64,000 bases of DNA, from contig NZ_VCGY01000007.1 of NCBI RefSeq assembly GCF_016597725.1, forward strand, positions 1 through 64,000, given 5' to 3'. The DNA comes from Marinobacter sp. 1-4A. Lineage in GTDB: Bacteria; Pseudomonadota; Gammaproteobacteria; Pseudomonadales; Oleiphilaceae. Position numbers and translations under genes: made by a program. How positions within the stretch are numbered: position 1 is the first letter of the stretch; each line of letters starts with the position of its first letter. The notes beneath the pieces are model-generated. The model worked only from the letters and a program-made list of their open reading frames with translations, searched no databases and was not told where the DNA came from. This document shows positions 52,041 to 61,384 of the stretch, in pieces.

Positions 52041-54101
52041 TTAACCGGTTCGCAGAGCGGCTTCTTTAAGACCCGCGATTTCATCCCGCAAACGGGCCGC
52101 AGCCTCAAAATCGAGATCCGCTGCGGCTTTGTACATCTCGTCTTCAAGCCGCGACACTTCTTTAAGCAGGTCTTGCGGCGAGCGACTGCCAACCCTTGTT
52201 CGATACTGCTCCGCCTCTTCGGCCGCTTTCTCGCCAGGCCGTTCGGCTTTGCGTCGGCCGCGACCGCCGCCTCCGGCGCCTTCCATAATATCTGCAATGC
52301 TCTTGTTTAGCCCTGTGGGCGTTATGCCGTGAGCTTCATTGTGCTCAGCCTGTTTGGTGCGCCTGCGATCCGTTTCATCAATAGCTCTCTGCATAGAGCC
52401 GGTAATTCGGTCGCCGTAAAGAATGGCTTTACCGTTGAGGTTACGGGCAGCTCGACCAATTGTTTGGATTAGCGCCCGCTCGGAGCGCAGGAAACCTTCT
52501 TTGTCGGCATCCAGAATGGTGACTAGAGACACCTCGGGCATATCCAAACCTTCACGCAGCAGGTTAATCCCCACAAGCACATCAAACTCGCCCCGGCGCA
52601 GATCCCGGATGATTTCTACCCGTTCTACCGTGTCTATATCCGAGTGCAGGTAGCGCACGCGTACATCGTGCTCCATCAGAAAATCTGTTAGATCTTCTGC
52701 CATGCGCTTGGTCAGCGTGGTTACCAAAACCCGCTCGTTAACCTTCACTCGGGAATGGATTTCCGAGAGCAGATCGTCAACCTGTGTCGACGCGGGGCGC
52801 ACTTCTATCACCGGGTCCAATAGGCCTGTGGGCCTAACAACCTGCTCTACTACCTGCCCGGCATGTTCTGCTTCGTAATTGCCGGGCGTGGCCGAGACAA
52901 AGATCATCTGGGGCGCTATCCGCTCCCATTCATCAAACCTCATGGGCCGGTTGTCCAGTGCGGACGGCAAGCGAAACCCATACTCCACCAAGGTTTCTTT
53001 CCGGGAACGGTCGCCTTTGTACATGGCACCGATCTGCGGAATGGTCACGTGGGATTCATCAACAATCAGAAGTGCGTCCGGCGGCAGATAATCAAAAAGC
53101 GTTGGCGGCGCTTCACCGGGCGGGCGGCCCGAGAGGTAGCGTGAATAGTTCTCTATACCGTTGCAATAACCCAACTCATTCATCATTTCCATATCGTAGC
53201 GGGTACGCTCTTCCAAGCGCTGGGCCTCTACAAGACGGTTGTTGTCACGCAACTGCTGCAAGCGTTCATCCAGCTCAACCTTTATACGCTCCACTGCATC
53301 CAGAACGGTCTGGCGCGGTGTTACATAGTGCGATTTAGGGTAAATTGTGACTCTGGGAACACGCCGCAAAACCTCACCCGTAAGCGGGTCGAAATAACTG
53401 AGGTTTTCCACCTCGTCATCAAACAGTTCAATACGAATCGCTTCTTTTTCTGATTCCGCGGGGAACACATCAATGACATCCCCGCGCACCCTGTAATTTG
53501 CGCGATGGAATTCAATGTCGTTACGCGTGTACTGCAACTCAGCCAACCGGCGCAGAATATGCCGCTGGTCGATCTTGTCGCCCCGGTCCATGTGCAGCAT
53601 CATTTTTAGGTAGGACTTTGGATCACCCAAACCGTAAATGGCCGATACCGTTGCAACAATAATCGCATCCGGGCGCTCTAGCAGGGCTTTGGTGGCAGAC
53701 AACCGCATCTGCTCAATGTGTTCGTTAATGGAGGCGTCTTTTTCGATAAAGGTATCAGACGAGGGAACATAAGCCTCCGGCTGATAGTAATCGTAGTAAG
53801 ACACGAAGTATTCCACAGCGTTATCCGGAAAAAACTCGCGGAACTCTCCGTATAACTGCGCAGCCAGCGTTTTGTTGTGGGCCATCACAATGGTCGGCCG
53901 CTGTACTGACTCGATAACCTTAGCAACGGTGAATGTCTTGCCCGATCCGGTCACCCCCAATAGTGTTTGATGCGCAAGGCCGGAATGAATACCGTCCACC
54001 AGCCCTGCAATCGCTTTTGGTTGGTCACCGGCTGGTTCAAACGGCGAATCAACCTTAAAAACGCCTTCTTTGCCTAATTTGCTGGAATCGCTACTGGCCA
54101 T
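52041..54101 (-). CDS. uvrB: Excinuclease ABC subunit B
   Basis: The protein (686 residues from ATG 54101; a GTG at 54125 is the alternative start) has Walker [17 protein letters not shown], the beta-hairpin region [20 protein letters not shown], helicase motifs [18 protein letters not shown] and [33 protein letters not shown], and a C-terminal UVR domain ([20 protein letters not shown]) that binds UvrC. It is the damage-verification helicase of nucleotide excision repair. It converges with the GNAT-C39 gene. Confidence 0.97.
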   Translation of the reverse strand: MASSDSSKLGKEGVFKVDSPFEPAGDQPKAIAGLVDGIHSGLAHQTLLGVTGSGKTFTVAKVIESVQRPTIVMAHNKTLAAQLYGEFREFFPDNAVEYFVSYYDYYQPEAYVPSSDTFIEKDASINEHIEQMRLSATKALLERPDAIIVATVSAIYGLGDPKSYLKMMLHMDRGDKIDQRHILRRLAELQYTRNDIEFHRANYRVRGDVIDVFPAESEKEAIRIELFDDEVENLSYFDPLTGEVLRRVPRVTIYPKSHYVTPRQTVLDAVERIKVELDERLQQLRDNNRLVEAQRLEERTRYDMEMMNELGYCNGIENYSRYLSGRPPGEAPPTLFDYLPPDALLIVDESHVTIPQIGAMYKGDRSRKETLVEYGFRLPSALDNRPMRFDEWERIAPQMIFVSATPGNYEAEHAGQVVEQVVRPTGLLDPVIEVRPASTQVDDLLSEIHSRVKVNERVLVTTLTKRMAEDLTDFLMEHDVRVRYLHSDIDTVERVEIIRDLRRGEFDVLVGINLLREGLDMPEVSLVTILDADKEGFLRSERALIQTIGRAARNLNGKAILYGDRITGSMQRAIDETDRRRTKQAEHNEAHGITPTGLNKSIADIMEGAGGGGRGRRKAERPGEKAAEEAEQYRTRVGSRSPQDLLKEVSRLEDEMYKAAADLDFEAAARLRDEIAGLKEAALRTG

Positions 54102-54314
54102 AATCGGCACACAACCTCCGCTCACTCAACCTATGAATCCTTGCCATATCCTACCCTTACAGGATGTGGCTACAGAGAGAAATTTATTGTTACGCTGGCT
54201 TCATGGTACCATCAACGTGATCGACGGCTGGGCGAAAATCAGCCGCCATAAGGCAAGGATTCAGACACCCCGCCGGTCACGGACCTATCAGACGCAGCTT
54301 TAAGGAGCGCAAGT

Positions 54315-55499
54315 TTGGACCTTCAACTTTCCAGCCGAGTACAGGCAATCAAGCCATCCCCCACCCTCGCAGTCACCAACAAAGCTGCCGAATTGCGCGC
54401 AGCAGGTCAGGATATTATCGGCCTTGGTGCAGGCGAACCGGATTTTGATACCCCCGAGCACATCAAACAGGCAGCCATTGAGGCCATTAGTAACGGCCAA
54501 ACCAAGTACACTGCTGTAGATGGTACGCCAGCCCTGAAGAAAGCGATTATTGCGAAGTTCAAACGGGACAACGGTCTGGAATACGAAGCCAACCAGATAC
54601 TGGTATCAAGTGGTGGCAAGCAAAGCTTTTTCAACTTGGCACTAGCCACTCTGAATGCCGGGGACGAAGCCATTATCCCCGCGCCTTACTGGGTATCCTA
54701 CCCAGATATGGTACTGGTTGCTGAAGGCAAGCCAGTTATCATTGAAACTGGCGCAGACACTCGCTTCAAAATTACGCCGGAGCAGTTGGAAAACGCCATC
54801 ACTGAGCGTACTCGTCTGTTCGTGATTAACAGCCCTTCCAACCCCAGCGGCATGGCTTATACCATGGAAGAGCTGAAGGCGATTGGCGAGGTGCTGAAGA
54901 AGCACCCGAACATCATGATCGCTACGGATGATATGTACGAGCCTATCCTCTGGACAGGTCAGCCGTTCTGCAACATTCTGAATGCAACGCCAGAGCTATA
55001 CGACCGCACCTTCGTGCTAAACGGCGTATCTAAAGCCTACTCAATGACTGGCTGGCGTATCGGCTATGCCGCTGGCCCTGCGAAGATTATTGGGGCTATG
55101 AAGAAAGTTCAGTCTCAAAGCACTTCAAACCCTTGCTCTATCTCACAGGCCGCTGCTACGGCAGCGCTGGATGGCGATCAAGCCTGTGTGGGTGAAATGG
55201 TTAAGGCATTTAAAGAACGCCACGATTGGCTGGTAGCGGCCCTAAACAAGCTACCAGGCGTCGAGTGTCTAAAAGGCGACGGTACCTTCTACGTATTCCC
55301 AAGCTTTCAGGCCGCAATTGATTCCGCCTCTGGCGTTAGCAACGACATAGAGTTCGCAGAGAAGCTGTTGAGTGAAGCTGGTGTTGCACTGGTTCCGGGT
55401 TCTGCATTCGGTTGCGCTGGGCACATGCGCTTGAGTTTTGCGACGAGCATGGACAATCTGGAGAAGGCAATTGAGCGTTTACAGAAAGCTTTGAGCTAA
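54315..55499 (+). CDS. Aspartate/aromatic class I aminotransferase
   Basis: The 394-residue type I PLP enzyme starts at TTG 54315 (AAGGAG eight bases upstream). Landmarks are DIIGLGAGEPDFDTPEHIKQ (substrate-loop GEPDF), NQILVSSGGKQSFFNLAL, LFVINSPSNPSGMAYTMEEL, ATDDMYEPILW and the Schiff-base segment FVLNGVSKAYSMTGWRIGYA. It resembles AspC/AatA aspartate aminotransferase of the thermophilic type (Ib). A 210-base region upstream, after uvrB, has no gene. Confidence 0.92.
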   Translation: MDLQLSSRVQAIKPSPTLAVTNKAAELRAAGQDIIGLGAGEPDFDTPEHIKQAAIEAISNGQTKYTAVDGTPALKKAIIAKFKRDNGLEYEANQILVSSGGKQSFFNLALATLNAGDEAIIPAPYWVSYPDMVLVAEGKPVIIETGADTRFKITPEQLENAITERTRLFVINSPSNPSGMAYTMEELKAIGEVLKKHPNIMIATDDMYEPILWTGQPFCNILNATPELYDRTFVLNGVSKAYSMTGWRIGYAAGPAKIIGAMKKVQSQSTSNPCSISQAAATAALDGDQACVGEMVKAFKERHDWLVAALNKLPGVECLKGDGTFYVFPSFQAAIDSASGVSNDIEFAEKLLSEAGVALVPGSAFGCAGHMRLSFATSMDNLEKAIERLQKALS

Positions 55500-55515
55500 A
55501 AATTTCGGTAAGGGG

Positions 55516-55544
55516 TTGACGAGGCGGCGGTGTACTCTTAATAT
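55516..55544 (+). promoter_or_regulatory. Sigma-70 promoter of tRNA-Asn copy 2
   Basis: TTGACG (55516-55521) and TAATAT (55539-55544) are separated by 17 bases, with a G/C-rich discriminator (ACGCGCCTCG). It has the same -10 and spacer length as the promoter of copy 1, and lies 17 bases after the aminotransferase stop. Confidence 0.88.
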
Positions 55545-55568
55545 ACGCGCCTCGTCACACGACGACGT

Positions 55569-55644
55569 TCCCCGATAGCTCAGTTGGTAGAGCAACGGAC
55601 TGTTAATCCGTTTGTCGCTGGTTCGAGCCCAGCTCGGGGAGCCA
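55569..55644 (+). tRNA. tRNA-Asn (anticodon GTT), copy 2
   Basis: The 76-base sequence is identical to the copy at 40991, including the encoded CCA. It has the full cloverleaf with anticodon GTT (ACTGTTAATC). Its promoter at 55516 and terminator at 55654 make it an independent transcription unit. Confidence 0.97.
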
Positions 55645-55653
55645 CTATTTTAA

Positions 55654-55688
55654 AACCCGCTAATTCTTTGAGTTAGCGGGTTTTTTGT
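55654..55688 (+). terminator. Rho-independent terminator of tRNA-Asn copy 2
   Basis: AACCCGCTAA (55654-55663) pairs perfectly with TTAGCGGGTT (55673-55682), followed by a T-run of about six and more T-rich sequence. It is a textbook intrinsic terminator. Confidence 0.95.
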
Positions 55689-55749
55689 TTTTTGTTTTTT
55701 GTTCGTGAACTTTTGCTTGTAGCCCTAGCCTGTTTGGTTTGGGAGATAG

Positions 55750-55855
55750 GGGTGGCTGGCAGGGCTTTCCAAAACACGCTACAAGCACCTCCATGTGCGC
55801 TTGCTTCGGGCCATCCATGGCCCTTTACAGTTTTGGAAAGCCCTGCCAGCCACCC
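55750..55855. repeat. Long hairpin element, copy 2
   Basis: The left arm 55750-55775 (GGGTGGCTGGCAGGGCTTTC, then CAAAAC) is a perfect 26-base inverted repeat of 55830-55855. Two inner stems are visible: CAAGCAC-CTCCAT-GTGCGCTTG (about 55782-55804, imperfect) and GGGCCATCCATGGCCC (55808-55823). The interior matches copy 3 (inverted) closely and copy 1 in its loop cores, but the outer arm sequence differs. It lies in the convergent gap between tRNA-Asn and pyrF. Confidence 0.85.
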
Positions 55856-55973
55856 TTCACCTATCACTGAGTTATCTGAAGCATTTAAAATGCGTAAGCG
55901 TCAGGTACCATCAAATGGATATCAATGAAATTAAGTTTCGTTTTTAATGCGATAACTGAGGAGACAGAGTGGG

Positions 55974-56075
55974 ATGGTGGGAGCGCCCTCCCAAAAATGT
56001 CGTAGGCCAAGGATGGCCGAAGACAAGCGCACATGGAGGTGCTCGTAGCGGTTTTTGGGAGGGCGCTCCCACCAT
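55974..56075. repeat. Long hairpin element, copy 3 (inverted relative to copy 2)
   Basis: ATGGTGGGAGCGCCCTCCCA then AAAA (55974-55997) is a perfect 24-base inverted repeat of 56052-56075. Its interior, read on the minus strand, is CGCTACGAGCACCTCCATGT, GCGCTTG, then GGCCATCCTTGGCC, nearly identical to the interior of copy 2. It sits after pyrF's 3' end. No gene is seen in 55689-56127 apart from these two elements. Confidence 0.85.
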
Positions 56076-56127
56076 TCCTTGCACCAAAACTAAAAGGCTA
56101 GGGCCGAAGCCCAATCAAAACACCAAG

Positions 56128-56838
56128 CTAAAGCCCGATCACCTCAGCATGAATGGCCTCAAGCGCTGCCAGTGGATCAGCCGTCTGGGTAATCGGGCGA
56201 CCTATAACAAGGTAGTCGGAACCGGCTTGGAGGGCATCGCTGGGGGTCATGATGCGTTGCTGATCGCCTTTGTCGGCAGTCAGGGGCCGGATTCCAGGAG
56301 TAACCAGCTTGAAATCGATGCCCTGCTCTGTTTTCAGCTTCTTCGCTTCCTGCGCGGAGCAGACTACGCCGTCCAGACCACAATTCCGGGTTAGTGTTGC
56401 CAAGCGGGACACCTGAGCTTCCGGCGAGCCTGTGATACCAATTCCTGCAAGATCTTCAGCACCCATGCTGGTCAGCACCGTAACGGCGATCAACAAAGGC
56501 TTATCTTTGCCAAAGGGATTCAGCCGCTCGCGACAGGCCAGCATCATCTTCGCGCCGCCCGAGGCGTGGACATTCACCATCCACACACCCAGATCAGCCG
56601 CCGCAGCCACGGCCGCTGAGGCGGTATTGGGAATGTCGTGAAATTTCAGATCCAGAAACACATCAAAACCGCGCTTCTGCAAACTTTCAACTAACTGCGG
56701 GCCGGAGCGGGTGAAGAGTTCTTTGCCAACCTTCAACCGGCATTTGGCAGGGTCCAGCTTATCTGCCAGTTCCAGCGCCGGGTTTGCAGAGGGGAAGTCC
56801 AGAGCCACGATAATTTTGGGGTCGTTAGAAGTTTGCAC
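56128..56838 (-). CDS. pyrF: Orotidine 5'-phosphate decarboxylase
   Basis: The 236-residue TIM-barrel enzyme shows [38 protein letters not shown] and the catalytic segment [20 protein letters not shown] (Asp-Lys-Asp array). [20 protein letters not shown] and [20 protein letters not shown] bind the phosphate. It converts OMP to UMP, the last step of pyrimidine synthesis. It is last in the minus-strand run after lapB. Confidence 0.96.
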   Translation of the reverse strand: MQTSNDPKIIVALDFPSANPALELADKLDPAKCRLKVGKELFTRSGPQLVESLQKRGFDVFLDLKFHDIPNTASAAVAAAADLGVWMVNVHASGGAKMMLACRERLNPFGKDKPLLIAVTVLTSMGAEDLAGIGITGSPEAQVSRLATLTRNCGLDGVVCSAQEAKKLKTEQGIDFKLVTPGIRPLTADKGDQQRIMTPSDALQAGSDYLVIGRPITQTADPLAALEAIHAEVIGL

Positions 56839-56909
56839 GTTGAAATGTCCTGCGGGGTTTTATAGTAGAGGGAATCGATAAAAGCACAGCAAAGAGCATC
56901 GATAACTAA

Positions 56910-58079
56910 TTATTCAGCTTCAACGCCCTGAATCGGGCGAACAGTTTCCCATTGTTTACAGCTCGGGCACAGCCAGTGAAGTTGCTGGCCTGAGAAACCA
57001 CAGCTTACACAGCGGTAAACCGGTCTGTTGGCGAGAATCAAGAGCCCGATACGACTCACCAATCGACCTTCATCGGTGGTCATGCCCTTCTCATAGCCTG
57101 CCATCTCCACGAGCCGCAAAAGCCCTCGCATACTGGGGCGAATTTCCAGCTCCCTACGTAACAGGTCGATAGCTGCAGGGCGACCGGAGTCCCGCTCAAC
57201 AGACTCAGCCAAAGCCAGCAACAAACTGGTACTTGGATAGGCTTCGTATAGTTTGCGAAGTTTTTTTACGAGCCGGCCTATATCGCCATGCTCATGCTCT
57301 AGCTTCATTAATCGATCAATAGATTCTGGACCAAAATCCGGGTTCTGATCAAAAACTTTTAGCCCTTGATTACCTGCTTCCCGATAGCTGCCCTGCCGGA
57401 CCAGAATTTTCATCAGTATAAGGGTTGCACGAACGCAGGAGTGATCGTAATCCAACGCTTCTTTGGCAAGTTTTTGAGCAGCCCAGCGGTCGTCCTGCGC
57501 GAGAGCTTTTTCCGCCAACTCACAGGTAAGGTAGGCAAGATCCTTGAACATGCTCGGATCTGCATCGTTTCTGGTTAGAGTACGCGCGACGTCTGCAGCC
57601 TTACCCCACTCTCTTTCTTGCTGATACAGTTCGATTAATTGTTGTGCAGCTTTGCGCCCATACTCGCGATCACCCATCAGTTGCTGCAGCAATGCTTCAG
57701 CGCGGTCCAACAACCCAGCATTGAGAAAGTCCATGGCCAGCTCAAGCGTTACCTGAGGGGAGAATCGCGGAGGAAGCTCTGGCCTGGCAAGTAAGTTCTG
57801 ATGAACCAAGATGGCTCGATCGGTCTCACCTTTATTGCGAAAGTGACGACCAATAGAAAGATGGAGACTTACCGTATCTTTATTAACAGCAAGGGATTGA
57901 ACGAAATTGTCGACAGCCTGATCGGAGTAGTTCGTAAACAAAAACTGCAGCCGATCTTTAACGGATTCTTCGTCTGCAACCCTTGCCTGGGCTTGATTAC
58001 GGCCGTTACCCAGACGCCCAACAAACCAGCCAACGGCAACTGCAATCGTTAACAGCAGCCAATGAAGCACTATGTCCAT
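56910..58079 (-). CDS. lapB: LPS assembly protein LapB (YciM)
   Basis: The 389-residue protein has an N-terminal membrane anchor (DIVLHWLLLTIAVAVGWFVG). TPR helices follow through about residue 340 (AILVHQNLLARPELPPRFSP; VTLELAMDFLNAGLLDRAEA). A C-terminal rubredoxin-like zinc ribbon completes it (YRCVSCGFSGQQLHWLCPSC, four Cys). LapB regulates LPS synthesis by steering LpxC to FtsH proteolysis. Its ATG overlaps the lapA stop (TAATG), so the two are coupled. Confidence 0.95.
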   Translation of the reverse strand: MDIVLHWLLLTIAVAVGWFVGRLGNGRNQAQARVADEESVKDRLQFLFTNYSDQAVDNFVQSLAVNKDTVSLHLSIGRHFRNKGETDRAILVHQNLLARPELPPRFSPQVTLELAMDFLNAGLLDRAEALLQQLMGDREYGRKAAQQLIELYQQEREWGKAADVARTLTRNDADPSMFKDLAYLTCELAEKALAQDDRWAAQKLAKEALDYDHSCVRATLILMKILVRQGSYREAGNQGLKVFDQNPDFGPESIDRLMKLEHEHGDIGRLVKKLRKLYEAYPSTSLLLALAESVERDSGRPAAIDLLRRELEIRPSMRGLLRLVEMAGYEKGMTTDEGRLVSRIGLLILANRPVYRCVSCGFSGQQLHWLCPSCKQWETVRPIQGVEAE

Positions 58080-58381
58080 TAAACGACCTGGTCGTTTTGG
58101 GCTCTGGACTTCTCCAATGCCTGCTCGGCGCGATCAAGCCGTTTCTGAAGGGTGCGACGGGAAACCGATGTGCGGAATGTGGCGAGAAGGGTCATTAATA
58201 TGCCTACTAGAGCGCCAACAATAAAAGACATGATAATCCAAATGGCAACACCATGGGGCTTAGTCTCGAACACCAAAAAATTGAGAGCCACTGCCATCTG
58301 ATTATTGAGAGAGAAAACAAGCGCCAGTAACACTAGGATCAGCACCAACAGAATCAAAAGGATCTTCTGCAATCCTGCCAT
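58079..58381 (-). CDS. lapA: LPS assembly protein LapA (YciS, DUF1049)
   Basis: A 100-residue inner-membrane protein with two hydrophobic segments (ILLILLVLILVLLALVFSLN; HGVAIWIIMSFIVGALVGIL) and a basic coiled tail (RRTLQKRLDRAEQALEKSRA). It matches the LapA/DUF1049 layout and is coupled to lapB. It lies downstream of ihfB with a 67-base gap. Confidence 0.9.
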   Translation of the reverse strand: MAGLQKILLILLVLILVLLALVFSLNNQMAVALNFLVFETKPHGVAIWIIMSFIVGALVGILMTLLATFRTSVSRRTLQKRLDRAEQALEKSRAQNDQVV

Positions 58382-58448
58382 AGATCTCGCTCTCCCAAAT
58401 GCTTTTAAGTGCCCGAATTATAAGTGGTTCGCCGCAAAGATGAAAAGC

Positions 58449-58745
58449 CTAAAACCCTTGTTTTAAACTGTCATTCACCTGTTCGCGGAGCTCCTTTCCG
58501 GGCTTGAAGTGTGGAACATACTTTGCCGGCAACTGCACAGCTTCACCGGTTTTCGGATTCCGCCCAGTACGGGCCGCCCGATGATGAAGCGAAAAACTGC
58601 CAAATCCCCGAATTTCAATCCGCTGCCCACTGGCAAGCGACTGGGACATATGCTCAATAATTGTTTTTACCGCCAGCTCCACATCTTTTACAGAAAGCTG
58701 TGTTTGTTTTGAGGCAATCAATTCGACCAGTTCAGACTTCGTCAT
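58449..58745 (-). CDS. ihfB: Integration host factor subunit beta
   Basis: The 98-residue HU/IHF-family protein begins [20 protein letters not shown] and contains [20 protein letters not shown] with [20 protein letters not shown], the DNA-binding arm with the intercalating proline region. Length and the RxFGSF-RNPKTGE pattern fit IhfB. With IhfA it bends DNA sharply at specific sites. It follows rpsA after a terminator. Confidence 0.96.
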   Translation of the reverse strand: MTKSELVELIASKQTQLSVKDVELAVKTIIEHMSQSLASGQRIEIRGFGSFSLHHRAARTGRNPKTGEAVQLPAKYVPHFKPGKELREQVNDSLKQGF

Positions 58746-58830
58746 GAGGTACTTCCCTCTTTTCTTTTTTATTCGACCGTTTATTGCCGAATTCCCACCC
58801 CTTCAGTTTAGCTAAATCGAAAAAAAACAC

Positions 58831-58862
58831 AAAAAAAACGGGCTCTTAGAGCCCGTTTTTTT
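58831..58862 (-). terminator. Intrinsic terminator after rpsA
   Basis: On the minus strand ACGGGCTC pairs with GAGCCCGT, followed by eight T; the plus strand is also followed by seven T. It stands 15 bases after the rpsA stop and before ihfB, so ihfB probably has some independent transcription or read-through. Confidence 0.93.
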
Positions 58863-58877
58863 CATACCAATCGGAGA

Positions 58878-60572
58878 TTAGTCCTTATTGGCGTTCTGCT
58901 GCTGCATTTGTTCCTTAATGAGATCACCAATGGTGGTCGCACCGGAAGCAGATTCTGCAGCTTTACTGCGCACAGTATCAATAGCCTGCTTGTCGTCTTC
59001 TACGTCCTTAGACTTAACAGACAGGTTGATGATGCGGTTTTTGCGATCGATGCTGATAATCTTAGCTTCGACTTCTTCGCCTTCTTTCAGAGCGTTACGC
59101 GCATCTTCAACGCGATCACGGCTAATCTCAGACGCCTTCAATACCGCCTCAACTTCGTCATTCAAAGCGATAGTGGCTGCCTTAGCGTCAACGGCGGAAA
59201 CAGTACCCTTAACAATGGAGCCTTTATCGTTCAGCTGAACAAACTCAGCGAACGGATCGCTTTCAAGCTGCTTGATACCAAGAGAAATACGCTCACGCTC
59301 GGGATCTACAGACAGGATAACGGTGTCAACATCGTCACCCTTCTTGTATTCACGAACGGCTTCTTCGCCGGTTTCGTTCCAGCTGATGTCTGACAAATGA
59401 ACCAGACCATCAATGCCACCGTCTAGACCGATGAAGATGCCGAAGTCAGTGATTGACTTGATCTTACCGGAGATACGGTCGCCCTTGTTGAAGTTGCCGG
59501 AGAAATCTTCCCATGGGTTAGATACACACTGCTTGATACCCAGAGAAATACGACGACGCTCTTCGTCGATGTCCAGAATCATCACGCCCACTTCGTCGCC
59601 AACATTAACAACTTTAGATGGGTGGATGTTCTTGTTGGTCCAGTCCATTTCGGATACGTGAACCAGACCTTCAACACCTTCTTCCAGCTCAGCGAAGCAG
59701 CCGTAGTCGGTTAGGTTGGTTACGCGTGCAGTAACCTTGGTACCTTCAGGGTAACGGCCTTTGATATCAACCCAGGGATCTTCACCCAGCTGCTTAAGAC
59801 CCAGAGATACACGATTACGCTCACGATCGAACTTCAGGACCTTAACGTTGATTTCGTCACCAACGTTTACGATTTCGCTCGGGTGCTTGATGCGCTTCCA
59901 AGCCATATCGGTAATGTGCAGCAGGCCGTCAACACCGCCCAGATCAACGAACGCGCCGTAGTCAGTCAGGTTCTTGACGATACCCTTGATTTCCAGACCT
60001 TCGGTCAGGGTTTCAAGCAGAGCTTCACGCTCAGCGCTGTTTTCAGCTTCCAGAACGGCGCGGCGGGAAACAACCACGTTGTTACGCTTCTGGTCTAGCT
60101 TGATAACTTTGAATTCGAGCTCTTTGTTTTCCAGGTGCGCAGTGTCGCGAACCGGGCGAACGTCTACCAGAGAACCCGGCAGGAACGCGCGAATACCGGC
60201 CAGATCAACGGTGAAACCGCCTTTGACCTTACCGTTAATAATACCTTTAACCACTTCTTCAGCTTCGAAGGACTTCTCAAGCACCTTCCAAGATTCAGCA
60301 CGCTTGGCCTTTTCACGGGAAAGACGGGTTTCACCGAAACCATCTTCCACTGCATCCAGTGCTACGTCGACAAGGTCGCCAATAGCTACTTCCAACTCGC
60401 CTTTTTCATTCAGGAACTGGGAGGCGGGGATAACACCTTCGGACTTCAGCCCGGCGTTAACTGTGACCCAGTCGCTATCGACATCAACTACGGTTCCCTG
60501 GACGATGGAACCTGGTTTCATGTCAATTTCTTTTAGACTTTCTTCAAAAAGATCCGCAAAGCTCTCGCTCAT
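58878..60572 (-). CDS. rpsA: 30S ribosomal protein S1
   Basis: The 564-residue protein contains six S1 RNA-binding repeats. The first two ([20 protein letters not shown] and [20 protein letters not shown]) bind the ribosome. The later four are typical [24 protein letters not shown] units, at roughly residues 190, 275, 362 and 449. [20 protein letters not shown] is the conserved N-terminus. It unfolds mRNA for translation initiation. The order cmk-rpsA-ihfB is conserved in gammaproteobacteria. Confidence 0.98.
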   Translation of the reverse strand: MSESFADLFEESLKEIDMKPGSIVQGTVVDVDSDWVTVNAGLKSEGVIPASQFLNEKGELEVAIGDLVDVALDAVEDGFGETRLSREKAKRAESWKVLEKSFEAEEVVKGIINGKVKGGFTVDLAGIRAFLPGSLVDVRPVRDTAHLENKELEFKVIKLDQKRNNVVVSRRAVLEAENSAEREALLETLTEGLEIKGIVKNLTDYGAFVDLGGVDGLLHITDMAWKRIKHPSEIVNVGDEINVKVLKFDRERNRVSLGLKQLGEDPWVDIKGRYPEGTKVTARVTNLTDYGCFAELEEGVEGLVHVSEMDWTNKNIHPSKVVNVGDEVGVMILDIDEERRRISLGIKQCVSNPWEDFSGNFNKGDRISGKIKSITDFGIFIGLDGGIDGLVHLSDISWNETGEEAVREYKKGDDVDTVILSVDPERERISLGIKQLESDPFAEFVQLNDKGSIVKGTVSAVDAKAATIALNDEVEAVLKASEISRDRVEDARNALKEGEEVEAKIISIDRKNRIINLSVKSKDVEDDKQAIDTVRSKAAESASGATTIGDLIKEQMQQQNANKD

Positions 60573-60703
60573 TATGAGTCCTATAGGTTCAATGCAAGTA
60601 TGCTCCGTGTCGCCAGCAACACGGTCTGTTAATAAGTTCCGGAAATCAGCCAGCGGCTGGCAGGTTGCGCTGTTCCCGGCATTTCAACGCCAAAAAGGTG
60701 CCG

Positions 60704-61384
60704 TCAGGCCTGACCTACAGCGGTCAAACACCTGTCTAACACCTCCTTTATACTCAAACCTGTAGAATCAATGACTTGCGCATCATCTGCGGGCTTGAGA
60801 GGGGCTGCGGAACGGTTCATATCCCGTTCATCACGCACCCGTATCTCTTCTAAAAGGGCGTCAATACTAACATCGACACCCGCAGCCTTCAACTGGCTAA
60901 AACGACGGTGCGCTCGTTCTTCCGCGCTGGCTGTCAGGAAAATCTTGACCGAGGCATTCGGAAACACAACGGTTCCCATATCGCGCCCATCGGCAACGAG
61001 TCCCGGCTCTTGCTGGAAATCGCGCTGGCGCTGTAACAGTGCATCGCGAACCGGCTGCATTACAGCAATACGGGATGCGTTGTCGCCACAGGATTCCGTA
61101 CGGATCTCGGCGGTAACGTCCTCGCCTGCAAGAATCACTTTTGCAGGCTCCCCCTCCGGTGTGGGTTCAAAAGCCACATCGAGTGAAGCGGCTACGCGCA
61201 CAAGTTCCGTCTCGTTATCCAGCGACACGTTTTGGCGAATTGCTGCAAGCGCGGTCAACCGATAAAGTGCGCCACTGTCGAGCAAATGCCAGCCAAGCTT
61301 TTTCGCCAACATTTGCGTAACAGTGCCCTTTCCAGACCCGCCTGGGCCGTCAACTGTGATGACTGGTGCATTGTCTTGCGACAT
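60704..61384 (-). CDS. cmk: Cytidylate kinase
   Basis: The 226-residue protein has the P-loop [20 protein letters not shown] (about residue 11), [17 protein letters not shown] for nucleotide binding, [20 protein letters not shown] and the lid region [14 protein letters not shown]. It phosphorylates CMP and dCMP. Its ATG overlaps the stop of the upstream tyrA-aroA gene (TAATG). The 131-base gap to rpsA should hold the rpsA promoter or leader. Confidence 0.97.
   Translation of the reverse strand: MSQDNAPVITVDGPGGSGKGTVTQMLAKKLGWHLLDSGALYRLTALAAIRQNVSLDNETELVRVAASLDVAFEPTPEGEPAKVILAGEDVTAEIRTESCGDNASRIAVMQPVRDALLQRQRDFQQEPGLVADGRDMGTVVFPNASVKIFLTASAEERAHRRFSQLKAAGVDVSIDALLEEIRVRDERDMNRSAAPLKPADDAQVIDSTGLSIKEVLDRCLTAVGQA

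Noticed and set aside
59974..60765. 263-codon plus-strand ORF opposite rpsA
   Set aside because: Low-complexity Ser/Arg/Thr shadow of the S1 repeats.
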